A stretch of DNA of 64,000 bases from VBWE01 sp943372645 (GTDB taxonomy: Bacteria; Bacteroidota; Bacteroidia; Palsa-965), in NCBI GenBank assembly GCA_943372645.1, contig CALRZN010000005.1:124001-188000 (forward strand), written 5' to 3'. This document shows, piece by piece, positions 17,814 to 25,846 of this stretch. A program made the translations under genes and the position numbers. How positions within the stretch are numbered: position 1 is the first letter of the stretch; each line of letters opens with the position of its first letter. The notes under the pieces are model-generated. The model searched no databases and had not been told where the DNA came from. It saw nothing but the letters and a program-made list of their open reading frames with translations.

Positions 17814-19523
17814 TTAATGTTTCACTACCACTTTTTGTTCGGTAAGAATACCTGCACTGCTGTGTATGCGGCAGAAATAAACGCCTTCCGGCAGGTCTGC
17901 AACATTTACCACGAGCAGCGAAGACTGATCATCGAGCGTTTCGGTGCGTACTGCTCGGCCGGTCATGTCAAACAGTTCCATCACGCCGTGTGTTCCTTTT
18001 TCAAGCACCACGGCTACCTGCAGTGCATCGCTGGCCGGGTTCGGATACACCTGCGCGAAATTTGATCCGTTGCTGAGTACGCGGTTCGGCCCGAGCTGTT
18101 CGGAGCTGATGGGTCTTGCCTGCTGCGGTGTAGGATCGGGCTGTGCGATGTTCGGGAACAGGCATTCGTCAAGTGGCGTTACCAGTTGCGTGGAATTGAT
18201 TTGCGTGATCAGTGTCGGCGCAAACACGGTGTTGTTCAGTGCGCAGGGTGTAATGGGTGGCATATTGGCGGCAAGTGCAAACGGGAAGGTTTGCGGACAG
18301 GTTCCGGCACCCACATTGTTTGCAAATACCAGCCAGTTGTAACTCAGGTTTGCTGCCGATCCTAGCCAGGCCACGGTACGCTGGTGTGTGCCGCACATGA
18401 GTGTTGGTGTGGCCGCGTTGCCCGGCGAAATATCACGCAGTTCTTCACTGCCTGCTGCCGGCGGCTGTCCGTAAATGCGGTAAGCACCCAGTCCGAATGC
18501 GTTGGTCACAGAAACAAAAAAGCCGTTGACGTTGGCGACTGCATCTACCTGTGTACCCACCATCATGTACAGGTTGTTGATGAGTGCCATGCGGCGCGGT
18601 GTGTTGTTGCCGAGCAGGTTCTGGCATAATGTAATTACCGATACTGCTCCCGGCATATCAATGGACGCAAAAAACGGGGTGTTGGGCACCCCCGGAATAT
18701 AACCGCCGATGATGTACCCGTTAAATGCCGGATCACGCAACAGGTCAACCGCAATTTCGCGCTGCCCGGCATTGCCGAAAATAAGCTGCTGGGTAACCAC
18801 GTTGCCGGGTGTAACACGCGCAAGCATAAGCTGGTTGTCGCCTGCCGGTGTGCGGCTGTTGCCGAGGCAAACGTATTCATTGATGAGCACATCATGAATT
18901 ACGGTTACCGGCGAATCGTTGTTGCCGCAGCCGTCAATGAAACGGTTAAAAATCACAACACCTGTATTCGCATCTACCACCACGAGGTGCAGCTGGTTGG
19001 TGTTGTTTGCAAATACCTGCGTGAGGCAGAGAAAACGGTTCAGCGTAGCATCATACGCAACCGATGCACCACGCAGCGTACCGATTTCCCGTTTCCAGAG
19101 AAAATTACCCGCAAGATCGGTTTTAACAAGCACCGTTTGTGCAGGTGCAATGCTGGTATAACACAACACCCCGAAGCCCTGGATAACACCAACAGCAGCC
19201 GAGTTTGCTTCCACCACACCTACGGCTTCGCTTACGTTGCCGCCGCCCGGAGCGTTGAACCGGAAAAAGCGGTGAAAGATGGCGTTGCCCAGGTTGTCGT
19301 ATTTCGCAAGAAATGCCTGCGGTGCATTGGCCGCATCAAAAGCAGCTCCCGCTACCACCACCCCGATTGGGGCCATGGCGCTCGTTGTTTGAATTACTTC
19401 GTTGCCGTAACCGTGGTCGTTCAGCCCGGCGCCGTCGAAATGGTAATAGTTTTGCTGGGCATTCATACTTCCGCAAAGGGCAAGCAGTCCCAGTCCGACC
19501 GAAATCAGTGAATTTGTTTTCAT
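17814..19523 (-). CDS. T9SS cargo protein, tandem paralogue B
   Basis: 569 residues, twin of the gene at 15760-17457: signal MKTNSLISVGLGLLALCGS is identical, and the tail (VYPNPASDALQVAVVL...LPEGVYFCRIHSSAGILTEQKVVVKH) is nearly so. Divergence is concentrated in the middle (for instance FRFNAPGGGNVSEAVGVVEANSAAVGVIQG here against the shorter segment in A), suggesting the paralogues are drifting in their exposed loops while the export signals are held. No enzyme motif recognised. It has its own leader and terminator, so the two copies are probably separate transcription units. Confidence 0.86.
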   Translation of the reverse strand: MKTNSLISVGLGLLALCGSMNAQQNYYHFDGAGLNDHGYGNEVIQTTSAMAPIGVVVAGAAFDAANAPQAFLAKYDNLGNAIFHRFFRFNAPGGGNVSEAVGVVEANSAAVGVIQGFGVLCYTSIAPAQTVLVKTDLAGNFLWKREIGTLRGASVAYDATLNRFLCLTQVFANNTNQLHLVVVDANTGVVIFNRFIDGCGNNDSPVTVIHDVLINEYVCLGNSRTPAGDNQLMLARVTPGNVVTQQLIFGNAGQREIAVDLLRDPAFNGYIIGGYIPGVPNTPFFASIDMPGAVSVITLCQNLLGNNTPRRMALINNLYMMVGTQVDAVANVNGFFVSVTNAFGLGAYRIYGQPPAAGSEELRDISPGNAATPTLMCGTHQRTVAWLGSAANLSYNWLVFANNVGAGTCPQTFPFALAANMPPITPCALNNTVFAPTLITQINSTQLVTPLDECLFPNIAQPDPTPQQARPISSEQLGPNRVLSNGSNFAQVYPNPASDALQVAVVLEKGTHGVMELFDMTGRAVRTETLDDQSSLLVVNVADLPEGVYFCRIHSSAGILTEQKVVVKH

Positions 19524-19875
19524 GAGAAGAGCGTATTAGTTAGACGTAAACAACAGGTAACCGGTTAAGTGTGAAACCATGTTACCACAAAAACAAAAAA
19601 TTATTTTAAAAACGAATTAAATTATAAATCCTGGCCATGGATATAAACAAACTTATAACTATAAAGCATGCGAGTCAATATAAAGTTATTAACGGATTTC
19701 AATTGATAAAGTCGCTGTATCGCTTTGCTGGCAAGCATTTCCGACGATCTGTTGTTTTTGCAGGTCTTATTTATAAAGGTGTTTTGCATCCCGCTTTATA
19801 CATTGCGCAGGCGTAATCCGGCAGCCGTTTTTGCAACAGAACAGGTATATTTGAAGGAAATATGCAAACTGCAAA
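19524..19875. other. Intergenic region: duplicated leader and divergent promoter
   Basis: 352 bases with no gene. AT-rich leader of the paralogue-B gene, including 19651-19701 shared with 17585-17635, then the plus-strand promoter box at 19846-19853 for the thioredoxin-like gene. Confidence 0.75.
19846..19853 (+). promoter_or_regulatory. Bacteroidota -7 box (TATATTTG)
   Basis: Exact TAnnTTTG, 22 bases before the ATG at 19876. Confidence 0.6.
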
Positions 19876-20376
19876 ATGAAATTATGCAAGCCGTTGTGGG
19901 TATTGGTTGTGTTCCTGTTTACTGCACAGGTTTTAATTGCGCAGGAAACAGTGACAAAAAAAACGCCACGCCTTGTTGATACCCTTGCGCCCGATTTTAC
20001 GGTTACCGATACAAAAGGAAAAACCTGGCACCTTGAAGCGTTGCGCGGCAAAACGGTGGTGCTTAATTTCTGGGCGCTGGGCTGTGCAGGCTGTATAACA
20101 GAACTGCCCCTGCTCAACAGCATGGCCGATTCCATCGGGCGCGATACCAGTTTTGTTTTTATCTCGCTGCTGCTCGACAGTGGTGCGGCCGCACAGAAAG
20201 CCATGAAAACGTACTACATGCGTTATCACCAGGTGATCAGTACCGGGAAGCAACATACACTTTATCGCATCACCTGTTTTCCCACGCACATCGTTATTGA
20301 TCCGCGCGGAATGATTCGTTACAACCAATGCGGTGTAATGACGCGAACGGATTTTCTGAAAATGATGCGCAGCTGA
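19876..20376 (+). CDS. TlpA/ResA-like periplasmic thioredoxin-fold protein
   Basis: 166 residues with signal sequence (LWVLVVFLFTAQVLIAQ), so periplasmic. AhpC/TSA-Redoxin type fold: LAPDFTVTDTKGKTWHLEALRGKTVVLNFWA leads to the active site CAGC in WALGCAGCITELP. The cis-Pro strand is CFPTHIVIDPRG. TlpA/ResA-type proteins reduce disulfides in the envelope, for example in cytochrome c maturation or on exported proteins. With many secreted cargo proteins and a multiheme cytochrome nearby, either role fits; which one cannot be decided. The mature protein is compact with no extra N-terminal DUF4369 domain. Confidence 0.88.
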   Translation: MKLCKPLWVLVVFLFTAQVLIAQETVTKKTPRLVDTLAPDFTVTDTKGKTWHLEALRGKTVVLNFWALGCAGCITELPLLNSMADSIGRDTSFVFISLLLDSGAAAQKAMKTYYMRYHQVISTGKQHTLYRITCFPTHIVIDPRGMIRYNQCGVMTRTDFLKMMRS

Positions 20377-20474
20377 TTTCCGGGGCTGTTCCGTGGCCTG
20401 TGCAAAATCGGTTACCGCCGGTTTAGAAATATGACCGCACACGTAGATTTGTTCGTGGTGCATCCTTGTTTTGT

Positions 20475-20482
20475 TAACTTTG
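20475..20482 (+). promoter_or_regulatory. Bacteroidota -7 box (TAACTTTG)
   Basis: Exact match, 28 bases before the M16 peptidase ATG. Confidence 0.6.
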
Positions 20483-20510
20483 CCCTGCTTATTTCTTGAT
20501 ACTCAAGCTT

Positions 20511-23489
20511 ATGAAAAAACAATTGCTCCTGCTCGCCTGCGGCCTTTCCGCTGCGCTGCTCGTTAATGCCCAGGCCAAGCTGGTGGAAAAGGTGACCACC
20601 AACGGACCGGGTAAACTCGTTATTCCGTATGAAAAATATGTACTGCCGAACGGACTGCAGCTCGTCATCCACGAAGATCATTCTGATCCGATTGTGTATG
20701 TGGATGTAACGTACCATGTGGGTTCTGCCCGTGAACAGGAAGGCCGTTCCGGTTTTGCACACTTCTTCGAACACATGATGTTCCAGGGTTCGGAACACGT
20801 GGGCGATGAAATGCACTTTAAATGGATTAACGAAGCAGGCGGTACACTCAACGGTTCCACCAACCTCGACCGCACCAACTATTTTGAAACATTGCCGGCC
20901 AACAACCTCGAAATGGCATTGTGGCTCGAAGCCGACCGCATGGGTTTCCTGCTCGATTCGGTTACCCAGCGCAAATTTGAAATACAGCGCGCCACGGTGA
21001 AAAACGAACGCGGACAGCGTTACGACAATGCACCGTACGGACTCGTTTCTGAAAAAATCGGCGAAGCACTTTACCCGCAGGGGCATCCGTATTCCTGGAC
21101 CACCATCGGGTACATTGAAGACCTGAACCGCGTGGATGTAAACGACCTGAAAAACTTTTTCCTCCGCTGGTACGGTCCGAACAACGCTACACTTACCGTT
21201 GCCGGTGATGTGAAAGTGGCGGACGTTTTGAAACTGACTGAAAAATATTTTGGTTCCATTCCGCGCGGACCGGAAGTGAAAAACATGCCGGCGATGAACA
21301 CAAAACTGGAAGCGAACCGTTACATTTCGTATGAAGACAACATCCGTTTTCCGCAGCTCGTGGTAACCTGGCCTGGTGTGCAGGCACGTTCGGCCGATGA
21401 GGCCGCACTGGATGCGCTTTGCGATATGATGGCCAATGGCAAAGGCTCTATTTTTTACAAACACTTTGTGGAAACACGCATGGCGCAGTTTGCCGTGATG
21501 AATAACCCGACCGCCGAACTTACCGGTGCCACACGCGCAACCATTCGTGCATACCCGGGCAAATCACTGGCGCAGATGGACAGCATCATGCGTGTATGTT
21601 TCGCTGAATTTGAAACCAAGGGATTTGATGACAACGACCTGAAGCGTTTCAAACTCAGCATTGAACAGACGTACCTCGACCAGATGCAGAGCGTACAATC
21701 AAAAGGTTCGATGCTGGCTGAATACAGCACGTTCATGGCGAATCCGAATTTCCTGAAACAGGATATGGCGCGTTATGATAAACTGACCAAAGAAGACATC
21801 TGGCGCGTTTACAACCAGTACATCAAAGGCAAGCCTGCACTTTACCTCAGTGTTTGCCCGAAAGGACAGTCGGCGCTGAAACTGAAGCCGGACAACTGGA
21901 CTATGCCGGCACGCCGTATTGAAAATGAAAGCCCGGAATACAAAAACCTGGTAAACCGCAAAGCGAAAGACAATTTCGACCGCAGCAAAAAACCGGTTTC
22001 CGGTCCTACGCCTGCCGTGGTAATTCCAACCGTGTGGAAAGAAACCTTCCCGAACGGCCTGAAACTGATCGGCACACAAAGCAACGAACTGCCCCGCGTG
22101 GAGTTCCTGCTTTCCATCGGCGCAGGCCACCGCCAGGAAGAGATGAACAAATCGGGTCTTGCGCAACTTACACTGCGTATGCTCGACCAGTCAACCATGA
22201 AACATTCGGCTTCAGAAATCGAAGATAAACTGGAAGACCTGGGCAGCAGCATTAATATTTTCCAGAGTGATAATGGCGAAGAAGTATTAATCCGTGTAAC
22301 TGCACTTTCGCGTAACCTGGATGCCGTGCTTGCCCTGCTGGAAGAAAAACTGCTGATGCCGAAATTTGATGCGACTGAATTTGAGCTGATGAAAAAACAA
22401 CAGCTCGAAGCCATCTCCAACCAGGCCACACAGGCGGCTTACATGGCTGATGTGATTTTCCTGAAAACAATTTACGGCGACAAACACATCAAAAGTGTGC
22501 CTTCGTCGGGAACATTGGAAACGGTAAAACCGCTTACGCTGGATGATGTGAAGAACTACTACAAAACGATGTTCTCGCCGAATGTATCGTCGCTTGTAAT
22601 TGTGGGCGACCGCAGCAAAGAACAGCTGCTGCCGAAACTGAAATTCCTGAGCACCTGGGCCTCAACCAATGTGCAGCTGAAAAAAGACGATCCGATTACT
22701 TCGCCGGGTAAAACAAAAATTTACCTGTTCAACAAAGACAAGGCGGCACAAACGGAAATCCGCATTGCGCGCACTACCGGGCTTGAATACGATCCGCTGG
22801 GCGAATACTATAAAGCACAGGTAATGAACTACGCGCTGGGCGGAAACTTCAACAGCCGCATTAACGTGAACCTGCGCGAGGCCAAAGGCTGGACGTACGG
22901 TACCAGCAACCAGTTCAATTCTACCAGCTACTCGGGCCATTATGTTTCGGGCGCGGGTGTGAAATGGGAAGCGTCGGACAGTTCGGTAGTAGAAGTGATT
23001 AAAGAAATGCGTAACTACTACAACAGCGGCATTACCCCGGAAGAACTGGAGTTTACCAAAAAAGCACTGCAGCAGCGCGAGGCACTGGCATACGAAGCGC
23101 CTGGTGATAAACTGAACTTCCTGAAGCGCCTCATCACGTACGATCTCGATCCGAAATACACCGTGAAGCAGAACGAAATTCTGCGCAGCATGACCAAACC
23201 GGAAATTGATGCGCTCGCTAAAAAATACATGAACGTGGATGATATGTCCATTACAGTGGTAGGCGACAAAGCCCGCATCGGCGCAGCCATGGCCAAGCTC
23301 GGTTACGAAGTGGTGGAAGTGGACATGAACGGCAAACCCGTTCCGCCCCCGCCGCCGGTAATTAAAGAAGAACCGAAAATCGACAACCCGCCCGCACCGG
23401 TAGTAACACCAAAAGAAGAACCGAAAAAGAAAAAGAAAAAACGCGATAAAAAACCGAAAGGCGCCAAGTACGGCGATATTACGAAGTAG
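20511..23489 (+). CDS. M16 family (pitrilysin/insulinase-like) zinc peptidase, fused two-domain form
   Basis: 992 residues from the ATG at 20511 (signal MKKQLLLLACGLSAALLVNA). The N-terminal M16 unit carries the inverted zinc motif HFFEH in SGFAHFFEHMMFQGSEH, with the distal Glu region in ERGQRYDNAPYGLVSEK. A second M16 unit (LPRVEFLLSIGAGHRQEEMNKSGLAQLTLRML) lacks HxxEH and is the inactive partner that closes the chamber. The C-terminus is an unusual Pro/Lys-rich tail with PPPPP and KKKKKK blocks, followed by GAKYGDITK. Probably a periplasmic oligopeptidase; the basic tail may tether it to surface or nucleic acid (inference). Confidence 0.93.
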   Translation: MKKQLLLLACGLSAALLVNAQAKLVEKVTTNGPGKLVIPYEKYVLPNGLQLVIHEDHSDPIVYVDVTYHVGSAREQEGRSGFAHFFEHMMFQGSEHVGDEMHFKWINEAGGTLNGSTNLDRTNYFETLPANNLEMALWLEADRMGFLLDSVTQRKFEIQRATVKNERGQRYDNAPYGLVSEKIGEALYPQGHPYSWTTIGYIEDLNRVDVNDLKNFFLRWYGPNNATLTVAGDVKVADVLKLTEKYFGSIPRGPEVKNMPAMNTKLEANRYISYEDNIRFPQLVVTWPGVQARSADEAALDALCDMMANGKGSIFYKHFVETRMAQFAVMNNPTAELTGATRATIRAYPGKSLAQMDSIMRVCFAEFETKGFDDNDLKRFKLSIEQTYLDQMQSVQSKGSMLAEYSTFMANPNFLKQDMARYDKLTKEDIWRVYNQYIKGKPALYLSVCPKGQSALKLKPDNWTMPARRIENESPEYKNLVNRKAKDNFDRSKKPVSGPTPAVVIPTVWKETFPNGLKLIGTQSNELPRVEFLLSIGAGHRQEEMNKSGLAQLTLRMLDQSTMKHSASEIEDKLEDLGSSINIFQSDNGEEVLIRVTALSRNLDAVLALLEEKLLMPKFDATEFELMKKQQLEAISNQATQAAYMADVIFLKTIYGDKHIKSVPSSGTLETVKPLTLDDVKNYYKTMFSPNVSSLVIVGDRSKEQLLPKLKFLSTWASTNVQLKKDDPITSPGKTKIYLFNKDKAAQTEIRIARTTGLEYDPLGEYYKAQVMNYALGGNFNSRINVNLREAKGWTYGTSNQFNSTSYSGHYVSGAGVKWEASDSSVVEVIKEMRNYYNSGITPEELEFTKKALQQREALAYEAPGDKLNFLKRLITYDLDPKYTVKQNEILRSMTKPEIDALAKKYMNVDDMSITVVGDKARIGAAMAKLGYEVVEVDMNGKPVPPPPPVIKEEPKIDNPPAPVVTPKEEPKKKKKKRDKKPKGAKYGDITK

Positions 23490-23510
23490 AAGCTACGGCG
23501 TTAAATAAAT

Positions 23511-23566
23511 ACCCGCGCATTGCAACTTGTTTCTAAGGAACGGTTGTGGGGCGCGGGTTTGTTTTT
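23511..23566 (+). terminator. Terminator after the M16 peptidase
   Basis: Stem ACCCGCGC (23511-23518) with GCGCGGGT (23551-23558), an inner smaller hairpin in the loop, then TTGTTTTTT. Confidence 0.65.
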
Positions 23567-23575
23567 TGGTCCCCC

Positions 23576-23651
23576 TGGGACTATTGGGATCTGCGGGACA
23601 TGTGAATAATTTCGTTTCAGCAAAAATGTCCCGCAAGTCCCAAAAGTCCCA
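23576..23651. repeat. Long inverted repeat built from GGGACTT-type words
   Basis: Arms 23576-23601 and 23626-23651 pair at 23 of 26 positions. Each arm repeats the word TGGGACT / GTCCC three times. Similar words reappear at 24709-24738. Confidence 0.7.
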
Positions 23652-23693
23652 CAAGCAATAATCTCATTTTTTTATATTTCTTAAATTGTACCC

Positions 23694-24056
23694 ATGAACC
23701 CTTTTCGGCAAGGCAACAAACTCCGGCAACATACCGCACTGCTCACCTGGATTGTGCTTACGGGTTACACCTTTTTTGTAATCCTTGTTACACCGGTTAT
23801 GATGCAGCGCGCACACCTGCTTAACCTGCTGATGCTCGGCATTGCAGTCGCGTTTCAGTTTACCCGGGGCAACTTTGGCAAACTGGTGCCGCTGTTTGCG
23901 TTGCTTGGTGCATTGTTCTCCTGCGCGGCATGTACACCATCTGTATATTTTTTTAAGATCGGGTCGCTTGAACTGGGTTTGCCGTACCTGCTGCTCATCG
24001 GATTATTCATATTCACCAACCGCCGCGAATTGCCTGGGTGGTGGAAAAAGTTTTGA
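23694..24056 (+). CDS. Small integral membrane protein of unknown function
   Basis: 120 residues with four predicted membrane segments (TALLTWIVLTGYTFFVILVT, LLNLLMLGIAVAFQF, LVPLFALLGALFSCAAC, LGLPYLLLIGLFIFT) and a basic C-terminus (NRRELPGWWKKF). No family recognised. It follows the inverted repeat at 23576-23651 and lies about 50 bases before a lipoprotein gene on the same strand. It could be an anchor or a small transporter-like subunit, but nothing in the context settles this. Confidence 0.65.
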   Translation: MNPFRQGNKLRQHTALLTWIVLTGYTFFVILVTPVMMQRAHLLNLLMLGIAVAFQFTRGNFGKLVPLFALLGALFSCAACTPSVYFFKIGSLELGLPYLLLIGLFIFTNRRELPGWWKKF

Positions 24057-24108
24057 TACCATGACATTGGAAACTGCAATTGTAAAAAAGCGTTTTGTTG
24101 ATCTTATA

Positions 24109-24687
24109 ATGAAAGGAAAATACACTTGCGTGTTTCTCATGCTGTCAGTTCTTGTATTTATTGCGTCATGCTCAGGCAATAACATACAGCCTGCTGCAAT
24201 AAAAACAGATACAACGGATTCCATTTTTCCGCATCCCCAATATTGGGTTCCGATGTACGATATCCGCGATTCTGTTTTTGGTGAATACCTGGGATGTATG
24301 AAAACTGCAAAATCGGTTTCGCTGTTATGTAAAGCTTCTTATTTTAAAGAGTTTTATAACAACAAGGGCGAATATGAAGACGTAAAGGAAGTAGTAGAAC
24401 CATTTGCATTTACGGATGATCCGGAACAAATCAGGCAGATAATACAATCATTCCCTTTTCGAAAGGAATATCCAAAAGATTCGTTGATTGAGACTATTCA
24501 ACTGATAGAACATAGCGAATATTATTTCGTTTGTGAGCAGGAAACATTAGTCAGCTTTCGCCGGGCATTAAGTTCGAGAAATCAAATCTATTACAAGGGA
24601 ACAAACTACCTGGTAAATGATTCAATTATTGAAGAACTACTCAGGCCGATCCTAATCAACAAAAAGCGCAGAACAAAAAAAGGTTAA
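24109..24687 (+). CDS. Lipoprotein of unknown function
   Basis: 192 residues from the ATG at 24109 (MKGKYTCVFLMLSVLVFIASCSG: basic n-region, hydrophobic core, lipobox IASC). An in-frame ATG at 24061 would add 16 residues ahead of the signal and is less likely. The mature part has no known motif; FAFTDDPEQIRQIIQSFPFRKEYPKD and IIEELLRPILINKKRRTKKG show charged helices. Its base composition is more AT-rich than the neighbours, like the following leucine-rich-repeat gene, so this small block may be of foreign origin. Confidence 0.65.
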   Translation: MKGKYTCVFLMLSVLVFIASCSGNNIQPAAIKTDTTDSIFPHPQYWVPMYDIRDSVFGEYLGCMKTAKSVSLLCKASYFKEFYNNKGEYEDVKEVVEPFAFTDDPEQIRQIIQSFPFRKEYPKDSLIETIQLIEHSEYYFVCEQETLVSFRRALSSRNQIYYKGTNYLVNDSIIEELLRPILINKKRRTKKG

Positions 24688-24753
24688 AGTATCGTCAATT
24701 ATGGCAAGCGAAAAGTCCCGCAGGTCCAAAACGTCCCAAATGAAATAACAAAA

Positions 24754-25779
24754 ATGCCCACCGAACTCACCCTCGATTTCAGAAACAAACAACTCACCGA
24801 ATTCCCCGCGGAAATACGTTTGCAACCCGATGTAACGCACCTCAACCTGAGCGGTAACCGGATATCTGCAATCCCGGAATGGATCGGTGAGCTGAAAAAC
24901 CTCGTGGTGCTTAACATGAATGTTAATGCATTGACTGATATCACGCCGTTAACGGAGGTTACATCGCTGGTGGTGTTAAAACTGAATGTAAATAAAATCA
25001 CGCGGCTTCCGGAGGAAATCGTAAAGTGGAAAAACCTGCATCGCCTGGAGCTGATTGAAAACCGGATTGATTATTTACCGGAAAGCATCGGCGGCCTCGA
25101 ATCGCTGAACCGCATCCTGCTGGGGAATAATCAGCTTCAAACATTGCCCGATTCCATTGCGATGCTGGATAAACTGGAAGTGCTGAATGTTTTTGATAAC
25201 CGGATTACACACCTGCCGCAAACCATCGGTGCATTAAAAATGCTGAACCAATTGCAGGCCGGGTTTAACCAGCTTGAAGCCTTGCCCGATGTGTTTAATG
25301 AATCGCAGCCCCTGATAACGCTTTCTGTTTTTAAAAACAGGATAACAAAACTACCCGCCTCCTTGCTGCAACTGAAAGCACTTAAGGAACTCAATATCGG
25401 CTGCAACGCCATTGAACGCCTGGAAAACCTGCCGGAACAAATACAGGAACTGAGTATTTACGATAATCCGTTGAAGGAAACAGCACCTGAAACGATCCGT
25501 TCGTTGATTTCTAAGTTCGACGAAATTGTACGCAATTCCTCGTATGCATTTTTATTTCTCGATACAAATCAAATTCCAGACGAAACGACAAGAAAATATT
25601 TTGATGAAACCGGTTTGAAAAACAGCAATGCATTAAAAGTAGTTGACATCGAAAAGCGATATACGAATCCATTCGATGTAAATCATTTGCCTTACGAGCT
25701 CGCGCAGCACTGGAATATTACAACAGCAGAATGTGTTAAAGAATTTAAGTCCCGAAGCGGAATCACCGGGAAAGAATAA
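24754..25779 (+). CDS. Leucine-rich-repeat protein
   Basis: 341 residues, no signal peptide. About nine LRR units of 22-23 residues run from residue 20 to 240 (LTLDFRNKQLTEFPAEI, VTHLNLSGNRISAIPEWIGEL, LEVLNVFDNRITHLPQTIGAL), with the bacterial xLPxxIxxL consensus. The last ~90 residues are a non-repeat domain (FDEIVRNSSYAFLFLDTNQIPDE). Such proteins usually bind other proteins; the partner is unknown. Cytoplasmic location is inferred from the absence of a leader. Followed by a strong terminator. Confidence 0.85.
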   Translation: MPTELTLDFRNKQLTEFPAEIRLQPDVTHLNLSGNRISAIPEWIGELKNLVVLNMNVNALTDITPLTEVTSLVVLKLNVNKITRLPEEIVKWKNLHRLELIENRIDYLPESIGGLESLNRILLGNNQLQTLPDSIAMLDKLEVLNVFDNRITHLPQTIGALKMLNQLQAGFNQLEALPDVFNESQPLITLSVFKNRITKLPASLLQLKALKELNIGCNAIERLENLPEQIQELSIYDNPLKETAPETIRSLISKFDEIVRNSSYAFLFLDTNQIPDETTRKYFDETGLKNSNALKVVDIEKRYTNPFDVNHLPYELAQHWNITTAECVKEFKSRSGITGKE

Positions 25780-25828
25780 AACAAAGCCCGTCATCCTGAA
25801 CGATAGCCGAAGGAGACGGGCTTTGTTT
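25779..25828. terminator. Bidirectional terminator after the LRR gene
   Basis: 14-bp stem (25779-25792 with 25815-25828), AAACAAAGCCCGTC pairing with GACGGGCTTTGTTT. It also serves the convergent FG-GAP gene. Confidence 0.85.
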
Positions 25829-25846
25829 TATAATCGTCTGAAAAAC

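Noticed and set aside
20412..21464. 350-residue minus-strand frame opposite the M16 peptidase
   Set aside because: Antisense of a clear enzyme gene; no homology-like motif and His/Phe-rich shadow composition.
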